The notes beneath the pieces are model-generated. The model saw nothing but the letters and a program-made list of their open reading frames with translations, had not been told where the DNA came from and did no database searches. Shown here one piece after another: positions 1 through 5,362 of a DNA stretch of 5,362 bases (positions are counted from its first letter, which is position 1; each line of letters opens with the position of its first letter). The stretch covers positions 1-5,362 of the forward strand of contig SFJM01000076.1 in the NCBI GenBank assembly GCA_004555915.1. The letters are read 5' to 3'. The position numbers and the translations under genes are program-made. The DNA is from Clostridiales bacterium (lineage in GTDB: Bacteria > Bacillota > Clostridia > Oscillospirales > Butyricicoccaceae).

Positions 1-1
1 G

Positions 2-745
2 ATGATTGTCGCCGCCATTGGGCCGTTTCTGGTGATTCTGGGAACGGCGATATCCAAAATCGGCGTGGCAATGCAGGGCTTTGTCAAACTGGCGAAGGGA
101 TTCGGAAAGCTACAGCTTGCGGTTCAAAACGGGACAGGCCTGATTGGAAAACTGGCATCTGCACTCGGCGGCATCACAGCTCCGATTGCTGCAATTATCG
201 CGGTGGTTGGGGTGTTGGTTACCGCTTTCGTGCATCTGTGGAACACAAATGAAGGCTTTCGCAGTTCGATCATCAACACATGGAATCAGATAAAGTCGGC
301 GTTTCAGACCTGCTGCACGGCAATTGTCGGGATGCTGAACAGTCTGGGCTTTGATTTCACCAGTGTCACAGATATGTTGCGTTCCATCTGGAACGGTTTC
401 TGTTCACTGCTGGCTCCTGTGTTTGAGGGCGCATTCCGCGCAATCGCGGCGGTTCTCACAACCATACTCGGCGTGATTACCGGAATTGTCCAGACCTTTA
501 CCGCAGTCTTTCAGGGAAACTGGAGCGGCGCATGGCAGGGTGTCAAAACCATATTTTCGTCCATCTGGAATGGCATGTCATCCATTGTCAGTACGGTTCT
601 GCAAACCATTCAGGGCATTGCGGATGCCATGCTCGGCTGGTTCGGCACGAACTGGCAGGCCGTGTGGACGGGGATCAAGACCTTTTTTGAAGGTATCTGG
701 AACGGCATGGCCACATTTGCAGAACTGTCAGGATACCATCATTGA
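2..745 (+). CDS. Phage tail tape measure protein, fragment upstream of a frameshift (5' end outside window)
   Basis: This is the middle part of a tape measure protein, the rod inside the tail tube that fixes tail length and leaves with the DNA at injection. The frame is open to the left edge, and the ATG at 2 is probably internal, because tape measures are much longer and the text begins in the middle of a typical domain. Visible residues 1-20 and about 61-79 are hydrophobic segments (AAIGPFLVILG, then IAAIIAVVGVLV) of the kind thought to insert into the host membrane. From residue 129 onward the protein is a run of 11-residue units with Trp or Phe at position 2, for example IWNGFCSLLAP and NWQAVWTGIKT. 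The frame ends abruptly at TGA 743-745 after FFEGIWNGMAT, while the remainder of the protein continues in another frame from about 720. The family call is strong. Whether the break is biological or a sequence error cannot be told here. Confidence 0.85.
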   Translation: MIVAAIGPFLVILGTAISKIGVAMQGFVKLAKGFGKLQLAVQNGTGLIGKLASALGGITAPIAAIIAVVGVLVTAFVHLWNTNEGFRSSIINTWNQIKSAFQTCCTAIVGMLNSLGFDFTSVTDMLRSIWNGFCSLLAPVFEGAFRAIAAVLTTILGVITGIVQTFTAVFQGNWSGAWQGVKTIFSSIWNGMSSIVSTVLQTIQGIADAMLGWFGTNWQAVWTGIKTFFEGIWNGMATFAELSGYHH

Positions 746-1109
746 GGTCTGGGATTCGATTCAGGAAAAGGTTTCTGCGGCAATCAATGCGGTATCCGGT
801 GTGATTTCCTCCGTCATGTCCGCGATTCTGGCTGTCATCAGCAGTATCTGGTCTGCGATTCTCACGAAGATCAGCACGGTTTTGAATGCGGTCAAAAGCG
901 TGGTCGTGACAGTGTTCAATGCGATCAAGGGTGTTGCGTATACCGTCTGGAATGGGATCAAATCCGTGATTGCCTCTGTTGTGGATGCCATTCGGAGCAA
1001 GGTTTCTTCTGTCTTTGATGGGATCAAATCCTCGGTATCAGCGGCGTTTAATTCCATCAAGTCCACTGCCTCGTCTGTCTGGAACAGCATCAAAACAGCG
1101 ATCACTAAG
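386..1109 (+). repeat. Array of about 22 tandem 11-residue (33-base) coding repeats in the tape measure gene
   Basis: Ten units lie in the upstream frame (386-715) and eleven in the downstream frame (747-1109). The unit between them (716-746) is only 31 bases long. The consensus is roughly V/I-W/F-N-x-I-K-x-x-V-S-S, with an aromatic or aliphatic residue at position 2, a mostly hydrophobic position 5 and a small residue at the end. Units have diverged at the DNA level, but some identity remains: ATGGGATCAAATCC occurs at 952-965 and again 66 bases later at 1018-1031. Eleven-residue (hendecad) spacing of aromatics is known in tape measure proteins and suits a long alpha-helical coil. Confidence 0.85.
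518..715 (+). repeat. Higher-order repeat of 132 bases (44 residues) inside the hendecad array
   Basis: The 22-residue blocks at 518-583 and 650-715 match at 12 of 22 positions by my alignment, including NW, W, G, KT, F and IWNGM. They are separated by two less similar 11-residue units. The period of 44 residues is four hendecads, so the array seems to have grown by duplication of multi-unit blocks as well as single units. Confidence 0.65.
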
Positions 1110-1577
1110 CCGGTGGAGGAAGCAAAGGCCAAGGTAAAAGCCTGCGTTGACGCGATCAAGGGCTTTTTCTCCGGTATGAAGCTGTCCCTGCCGCACATCA
1201 AACTGCCGCATTTCCATGTTTCGGGCAAGCTGTCTATCGACCCGCCAAGTGTCCCGCACCTGTCCATCGACTGGTACAAGGAGGGCGGCATTCTGGCAAA
1301 GCCGACGATATTCGGCATGAACGGCAGTTCGCTGATGGCAGGGGGAGAAGCCGGGGCGGAGGCAATTTTGCCGCTGTCAGCATTCTATAAGCATCTGGAG
1401 TCCATCCTTGCATCCAAACTGGATATGACGCGCATGGAGCAGTACCTTGCCATTATCGCGGACAACAGCGGGAAAGGGATTTATCTGGATGACGGCACGC
1501 TCATCGGCAGGCTGTTGCCCGGAATTGATGCCGGACTGGGCAGAATGCAAAAGCAGAAAAGGAGGGCAACGATATGA
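720..1577 (+). CDS. Phage tail tape measure protein, C-terminal fragment downstream of the frameshift
   Basis: This is the continuation of the tape measure protein in a different frame. The left boundary given is where the sensible reading begins (QNCQDTIIE), not a start codon; the frame is open further upstream, but that part translates out of register with the repeats. From 747 to 1109 it holds eleven exact 11-residue units such as VWNGIKSVIAS and VFDGIKSSVSA. A charged linker follows (KPVEEAKAKVKA), then a His/Pro-rich segment (about 1188-1277, with LPHIKLPHFHVSGKLS). Next comes the conserved tail end of Bacillota tape measures, with YKEGGILAKPTIFGMNG and GGEAGAEAILP (1341-1373). If translated on its own, the first ATG in the good region is at 816, but it has no convincing ribosome binding site, so independent expression is doubtful. 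Its stop overlaps the Dit start as ATGA. An intact visible protein would be about 525 residues after repair. Confidence 0.82.
   Translation, partial: QNCQDTIIEVWDSIQEKVSAAINAVSGVISSVMSAILAVISSIWSAILTKISTVLNAVKSVVVTVFNAIKGVAYTVWNGIKSVIASVVDAIRSKVSSVFDGIKSSVSAAFNSIKSTASSVWNSIKTAITKPVEEAKAKVKACVDAIKGFFSGMKLSLPHIKLPHFHVSGKLSIDPPSVPHLSIDWYKEGGILAKPTIFGMNGSSLMAGGEAGAEAILPLSAFYKHLESILASKLDMTRMEQYLAIIADNSGKGIYLDDGTLIGRLLPGIDAGLGRMQKQKRRATI
1560..1566 (+). promoter_or_regulatory. Ribosome binding site of the Dit gene
   Basis: AGGAGGG lies inside the last codons of the tape measure gene, 7 bases before the ATG at 1574. It fixes the Dit start at the ATGA overlap. Confidence 0.8.
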
Positions 1578-2224
1578 TTCCTGATATTTATTTTGATGAT
1601 GTTTCCATGCTGTCGTACGGCTGGCTCCGGGAATCGGTCGACTTTCCTGCGCCACAGCCACAGAATGACATTCTCACAGTACCGGGACGGAATTCGCCCA
1701 TCCGTTATGCCGAAGCACTTGGCAGGATTTCATACCAGCCGCGGGAATTTACCGTGGTTCTGTCGATGCTCGGAACACACACTCGCTTCATCGATCGAAG
1801 TTCTGATATGGTAAATCGGTTCAATGGGCAGTTGGTGCACGTGACAAAAAGCGAAGACCCGGAGGTCTATGCGGTTGGCACGCTTCTGGTACAGCCGTCA
1901 TACGACGCACTCACCGCGAAGGGTATCCTCACGATCTCCTGCACGGATGCCGACGCCTATTTGTACCATGTCACGGAGACTGTGCAGTCCGTGACCGGAA
2001 GCACCGCCATTGTATTGGAAAATGATTTCATGCCGGTCGTTCCGGCAGTCACGACCACAGCCCAGACAACGCTGTCATGGTCGGTTTCCGGAGATTCGTT
2101 TACCAAGACACTGAGCGCGGGCACATGGACGATTCCGGAGCTGGAGCTTCAGGCGGGGAGCAACACAATTACAGTCTCCGGCGCAGGCACAACGACCTTC
2201 CGCTATCGGGAGGGACGGTTATGA
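1574..2224 (+). CDS. Distal tail protein (Dit), siphovirus tail family
   Basis: The 216-residue product fits the distal tail protein, which forms a hexameric ring linking the last tail-tube ring to the baseplate or tip. The N-terminal part (about 1-130) has the usual pattern: a short N-terminal strand region (IYFDDVSML), a PGRNSPIRYAEALG segment, and the strand-rich REFTVVLSML and VYAVGTLLVQPSYDAL runs. The boundary motif CTDADAYLYH (123-132) leads into a beta-rich C-terminal domain (about 140-216) resembling the galectin-like half of Dit proteins. It ends in the typical YREGRL. Position supports the call: it lies directly after the tape measure and before Tal. Both ends overlap neighbours by an ATGA, which suggests translational coupling. 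No carbohydrate-binding insertion is evident, so it looks like a classical short Dit. The family is recognised from pattern and gene order; no search was run. Confidence 0.85.
   Translation: MIPDIYFDDVSMLSYGWLRESVDFPAPQPQNDILTVPGRNSPIRYAEALGRISYQPREFTVVLSMLGTHTRFIDRSSDMVNRFNGQLVHVTKSEDPEVYAVGTLLVQPSYDALTAKGILTISCTDADAYLYHVTETVQSVTGSTAIVLENDFMPVVPAVTTTAQTTLSWSVSGDSFTKTLSAGTWTIPELELQAGSNTITVSGAGTTTFRYREGRL
2208..2214 (+). promoter_or_regulatory. Ribosome binding site of the Tal gene
   Basis: GGGAGGG is embedded in the final Dit codons, 6 bases before the ATG at 2221. It decides the start over an in-frame ATG at 2077, which lies deep in the Dit gene and lacks such a site. Confidence 0.8.
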
Positions 2225-3660
2225 AGCTGTTCCGTGTCTATGTAGACGGCGTGCTGTTTTATCATCCGCACCTGTCTCAGCTGTCAATCACAGAAGCAAA
2301 GCTGACAGAGGACGCAGAGGGCGTGGACAGCTTCACGCTTTCCGCGCCGCACGACCATCCCTATCTGTCGCGGATTCAGCCGATGGCATCTGAGATCGTA
2401 TGTAAATATGGCGACGCGACGGTGTTTAAAGGCAGGGCACTGGACATCGGCACGGACTTTTACAACACGCATTCGTGGCAGTGTGAAGCGGCGCTGGCGT
2501 ATCTGCGCGACAGTCAACAGCCGCCGTTTGCATATACCGGAAGCCTGTGCGGCCTGCTGGAGCTGTTCCTCAACAACCACAATTCCTCAGTCGAAAGCCG
2601 GAAACAATTTATCTTAGGCGAGGTCACCGTCACGGATTCCAATGATTATATCAATCGAAGTTCATCGGAATATACGGACACCATGAGCGCGATCAAGTCC
2701 AAACTGCTGGACACGCATGGCGGCTATCTGCGGGTACGGTATGAAAACGACGGCAATTATCTCGACTGGCTTGCGGATTTTGATGTGCGCTCCGCGCAGA
2801 CAGTGGAGTTCGGAAAGAACCTGCTCGATGTAAAAATAGAAGAATCCCACGAAGACCGTGTGACGGCGCTCATCCCATTCGGCGCAAAGATTATGGAAAC
2901 CGACGAAGATGGCAACGAAACCGAAACGGATCAGCGCGTGACCATAGACTCTGTCAACGATGGGAAAAATTACGTCTGCGACGAAAAAGCGGTGGACGAG
3001 ATCGGCTGGATCTGGACAACGGAAATCTGGGAGGATGTCACACTTCCGCAGAATCTTCTGACCAAGGCGAAGGCGAGGGTGAAAATCCTGTCAAAAGGTA
3101 TCAGCAGTATTGAGCTGTCCATTGTGGACGAGTCGCTCACGGGCGCGGATATCGACGACATTCACGCCAGACAGTACGTGGTCTGCAAGTCCCCGCCCCA
3201 TGGGCTGGATGATACTTTCCTGTGCACCGGCAGGACACGGGATTACCTGAACGCTTCGGGAAACACCATCACCATTGGCGCGGAGCGCGCCGGAATTGCG
3301 TCCATCACAGCGAAGCAAAACCCGGAAAAGCTCGTGCAAACCGTGAAAATCGAGCTGGAAGAACAGATTTCCTCGATAGAGCGCAAACAGCTGTACCGGG
3401 TCGAAATCACCACCAAAGGCTCTTGTATTTTCACGGACAAGGGAATGGCGGCGGTTCTGTCCGCCCATGTGTATGCGTGGAATACAGAGATCACCGCGAA
3501 GCTGGATGCGTCCTGCTTTGCCTGGCATCGCAGTTCTTCGGATGAAGCCGCCGACGCGGAATGGGACAGCTATCATGTCGGCATGAAATCCATCACAGTC
3601 ACAACGGAGGATGTACAGGATAATGCGTCCTTCCGCTGTGAAGTCAATATTCAGGAGTGA
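2221..3660 (+). CDS. Tail-associated hub protein (Tal / prophage endopeptidase tail family) with C-terminal Ig-like domain
   Basis: The 479-residue product resembles the Tal or gp27-like hub that closes the tail tip below Dit and opens for tape measure and DNA release. Residues 1-365 match the usual hub layout. It begins with MKLFRVYVDGVLFYHP and an N-terminal beta domain. Next come a helix-containing central part (LLELFLNNHN, then MSAIKSKLLDTHGGYLRVRY) and the typical segment from IGWIWTTEIWEDVTLP through LLTKAKARVKIL. A final beta part follows, with YVVCKSPPHGLD and TIGAERAG. Residues 366-390 form a charged helix, possibly a trimeric coiled coil. Residues 391-479 look like an Ig-like domain: paired strands, a core Trp (FAWHR, 435) and a late Cys (FRCEV, 473). 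I see no NlpC/P60, CHAP or lysozyme-like catalytic domain, so the family name endopeptidase probably does not reflect an activity here. Start is ATG at the ATGA overlap with Dit. Confidence 0.82.
   Translation: MKLFRVYVDGVLFYHPHLSQLSITEAKLTEDAEGVDSFTLSAPHDHPYLSRIQPMASEIVCKYGDATVFKGRALDIGTDFYNTHSWQCEAALAYLRDSQQPPFAYTGSLCGLLELFLNNHNSSVESRKQFILGEVTVTDSNDYINRSSSEYTDTMSAIKSKLLDTHGGYLRVRYENDGNYLDWLADFDVRSAQTVEFGKNLLDVKIEESHEDRVTALIPFGAKIMETDEDGNETETDQRVTIDSVNDGKNYVCDEKAVDEIGWIWTTEIWEDVTLPQNLLTKAKARVKILSKGISSIELSIVDESLTGADIDDIHARQYVVCKSPPHGLDDTFLCTGRTRDYLNASGNTITIGAERAGIASITAKQNPEKLVQTVKIELEEQISSIERKQLYRVEITTKGSCIFTDKGMAAVLSAHVYAWNTEITAKLDASCFAWHRSSSDEAADAEWDSYHVGMKSITVTTEDVQDNASFRCEVNIQE
3653..3657 (+). 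promoter_or_regulatory. Ribosome binding site of the Ig-like fibre gene
   Basis: AGGAG overlaps the last Tal codons, 7 bases before the ATG at 3665. The gap between the genes is only 4 bases, so the genes are very likely co-transcribed. Confidence 0.75.
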
Positions 3661-3664
3661 AAAT

Positions 3665-5362
3665 ATGGCAGTTTTAACCTCATCTCAGCAGACATTTGTA
3701 GATATTACAGACCAGCGGAAGCTGTCCGCCTATATCACATCCAACCTTCCGAAGACACAGGTGGAAGACCCGAATGTCCTGCCGCACACCTATGCGCCCA
3801 GCTGGGACTCCGGCAATCTGAAGCTGACACCGGTCATTTTTCTCGACCAGACCAGCGTGGCGCTCGGCTCGACCGGGCTGACCATCACGTGGAAGCGCAA
3901 GGACGGCGCGGGGGCAGAATCGGCGCTTGCGTCCGGGGAATCGGCATCCGGCGGCATTTTAACCGTCAGTGAAAACAAGCTGTCCGCGGCGGCTTCCGGC
4001 ATGCTGACCTATCTCTGTTACATCAGCTATTACGATGCAGAGACGAAAAATACCGTCAATATCAGCTCGGATATCACGTTTACGCTGGTTAAAAATGCGG
4101 AAAATGCACGGCTTGCCTATGTTACAGCGGACACTTATGTATTCAAATACAACACCAGCTCCACCCTCGTCGGCGCAACGCAGGCAACTCTGACCGCACA
4201 GGTGCAGGGCGTTTCCATCAGCAAGTGGCAGTACAAAAACAGCGCGGATGCTTGGGCGGATTATCCGACTACCACGGATAACACCAGCATTACCGGCGGC
4301 ACGCTGGTTGTCAAGCCGTCCCACGCTGTATTTGTGGACAATGTGGCACAGATCCGGCTGGTGACAGACGATGCGGATGTGTATGATACCGTCACGATCA
4401 CGAAAATTTATGACGGCGCGAAGGGCGATACCGGCGCGGCAGGGGACAAGGGAGACACCGGAACAGGCGGCCTTTCCGTCATCCTCGGCAACGAATCACA
4501 GACCATTGCCTGCACGAATGGCGGTCTGGTGCAGTCGGCGGTTGATGTGACCATTCCCTTTGTGGGGTATATCGGCATCACGCAGACCGCATGCACCTGT
4601 GCCGTGGGCACCCTGCCTTCCGGCGTTACAACCAAATCCAACACAGCCGCGACGGCGAGTGCCGCAGGCTCTGTTGTCCTGACCTTTGCCGCGAACGGTA
4701 CGCTGGGCGGCGCGAGCGTGATGAACGGCACGATCGACCTGACCTTTACCATCTCCGGCAAATCGGTGGTGAAGAAATTCGGCTGGTCAAAGTCCGTCAA
4801 GGGCAACACCGGCGCGAATGCCATCGTGTTTTCTGTCTATGCGCCGAACGGCACGGTCGTACAGAACCAGTCCGGCACGCTGACGCTGGCAACTGCGGCA
4901 TACAACGGAAGCACAGAAATCACGAGCGGTGCGGCTTACCAATGGGCGAAATATGTATCCGGCAGCTGGCAGGATATTTCCGGCGCGACTTCTGCCACAT
5001 ACACGGTCAGCGGCGCTGATATCGTGAATATCCAGTCATACCGCTGTACGATGACATACAACAGCAAAGCCTACGTCGATGTTATCACTGTGGAGGACAA
5101 ATCCGACCCGTATGTGTCGGAAATGCTCTCGATCGGCGGCTTTACAGTCAAAAACAACCTCGGCGGTGTCGTGCCATACGTAATTGTGCGCACCAACCAG
5201 CAGGAGGTTGATGCCTTGAAGGGTGCGATTTCAGAAACTGCTCCATCCAGCCCGGCATCTGGCGCGTTCTGGTACAAAATTGACCACACAGCAAAGACTG
5301 TCACGCTGATGAAATACAACGGCTCCGCGTGGGCGGCGGCAACGGAAACGCAGGAGCTGACC
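3665..5362 (+). CDS. Modular Ig-like / collagen-like tail tip or fibre protein (3' end outside window)
   Basis: The frame is open for 566 codons to the right edge with no stop. The start MAVLTSSQQTFVDITDQRKL is of a type I recognise from Bacillota prophage tail proteins placed just after Tal. Residues about 48-143 look like a first Ig-like domain (core Trp 76, Cys 118) and about 147-248 a second. Residues 251-268 are six collagen-like Gly-X-Y triplets (GAKGDTGAAGDKGDTGTG). Residues about 270-378 are another beta-rich domain with many Thr, Ser, Ala and Gly residues, followed by a short GNTGAN linker (380-385). Residues about 386-478 form a further Ig-like domain (YQWAKY with Trp 427, YRCTM with Cys 461). 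From 481 a new domain starts with SIGGFTVKNNLGG and includes FWYKIDHTAKTVTLMKYNG. Such proteins likely sit on the baseplate or fibres and aid adsorption by weak binding to host surfaces or mucus glycans. That role is inferred from domain type. No catalytic domain is seen in the visible part. Confidence 0.75.
   Translation, partial: MAVLTSSQQTFVDITDQRKLSAYITSNLPKTQVEDPNVLPHTYAPSWDSGNLKLTPVIFLDQTSVALGSTGLTITWKRKDGAGAESALASGESASGGILTVSENKLSAAASGMLTYLCYISYYDAETKNTVNISSDITFTLVKNAENARLAYVTADTYVFKYNTSSTLVGATQATLTAQVQGVSISKWQYKNSADAWADYPTTTDNTSITGGTLVVKPSHAVFVDNVAQIRLVTDDADVYDTVTITKIYDGAKGDTGAAGDKGDTGTGGLSVILGNESQTIACTNGGLVQSAVDVTIPFVGYIGITQTACTCAVGTLPSGVTTKSNTAATASAAGSVVLTFAANGTLGGASVMNGTIDLTFTISGKSVVKKFGWSKSVKGNTGANAIVFSVYAPNGTVVQNQSGTLTLATAAYNGSTEITSGAAYQWAKYVSGSWQDISGATSATYTVSGADIVNIQSYRCTMTYNSKAYVDVITVEDKSDPYVSEMLSIGGFTVKNNLGGVVPYVIVRTNQQEVDALKGAISETAPSSPASGAFWYKIDHTAKTVTLMKYNGSAWAAATETQELT
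4415..4468 (+). other. Collagen-like Gly-X-Y linker in the fibre protein
   Basis: Six consecutive Gly-X-Y triplets with Lys, Asp and Thr at X/Y separate two beta-rich domains. Short triplets of this type are common in trimeric phage fibres. A much shorter echo (two triplets, GNT GAN) lies at 4802-4819, before the next Ig-like domain. The pattern implies a trimer with flexible or triple-helical spacers; this is inference from family knowledge. Confidence 0.7.

Noticed and set aside
683..688. Run of six T as the site of the frameshift
   Set aside because: The frame after the run (GIWNGMAT) still fits the repeat consensus in the upstream frame, so the shift must lie further right, between about 716 and 726.
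486..719. Open stretch upstream of the downstream tape measure frame
   Set aside because: It is open by chance. Its translation is Arg/Pro/Ser-rich and lacks the 11-residue pattern, while the overlapping frame carries the repeats clearly. Its only start is a TTG without a good ribosome binding site.
761..1318. 185-codon open frame on the minus strand
   Set aside because: It is a shadow of the repetitive tape measure sequence; the plus strand shows clear family motifs and no minus-strand ribosome binding site stands out.
2077..2220. Upstream extension of the Tal gene
   Set aside because: It lies fully inside Dit, reads as unlike a tail hub, and the ATG at 2221 has a strong ribosome binding site and the ATGA overlap.
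3091..3576. 161-codon open frame on the minus strand
   Set aside because: It is antisense to the well-supported Tal gene and has no recognisable domain.
3641..3680. Possible terminator or promoter between Tal and the fibre gene
   Set aside because: The gap is only 4 bases; I see no GC-rich hairpin followed by a T run and no convincing -35/-10 pair.
4408..4824. 138-codon open frame on the minus strand
   Set aside because: It is antisense to the Ig/collagen-like protein; its Pro/Ala/Val-rich text is the mirror of Gly/Ala/Thr-rich coding sequence.
4591..5019. 142-codon plus-strand frame inside the fibre gene
   Set aside because: Arg/His/Cys-rich translation typical of an out-of-frame reading; the main frame has continuous Ig-like pattern.

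Overview
The window is a stretch of the tail-structure operon of a siphovirus-type phage or prophage, transcribed entirely on the + strand. The gene order (tape measure protein, distal tail protein Dit, tail-associated hub Tal, then a large modular Ig-like baseplate/fibre protein) is the classic order for long, non-contractile tails of phages infecting Gram-positive hosts. The strong GGAGG-type Shine-Dalgarno sites, the moderately GC-rich composition and the flavour of the proteins suggest a gut Clostridia-type Bacillota host. That host assignment is inference; no host gene, integrase or attachment site is visible.

Layout: 2-1577 is the C-terminal part of the tape measure protein, cut at the left edge. 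It is interrupted near 716-745, where the reading frame ends in a TGA and the rest of the protein continues in another frame. 1574-2224 is Dit. 2221-3660 is the Tal hub with a C-terminal Ig-like domain and no lytic domain. 3665-5362 is the start of a long fibre-like protein, with Ig-like domains joined by short collagen-like glycine linkers, running off the right edge. Genes are packed with ATGA overlaps or a 4-base gap, each with a good ribosome binding site. No promoter, terminator, RNA gene, CRISPR array or insertion sequence is visible, and there is no gene-free stretch of any length.

Functionally, the tape measure sets tail length and sits inside the tail tube. Dit and Tal form the ring and plug at the tail tip, and the Ig/collagen-like protein probably decorates the tip and contacts the host surface or host-associated glycans.

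The most notable observation is that the tape measure carries about 22 back-to-back 11-residue repeats. Their phase is kept across the broken site only if two bases are missing there. This points to a 2-base deletion (or a sequence error of that size) rather than an inserted base. I did not find evidence of a wholly new system in the window.
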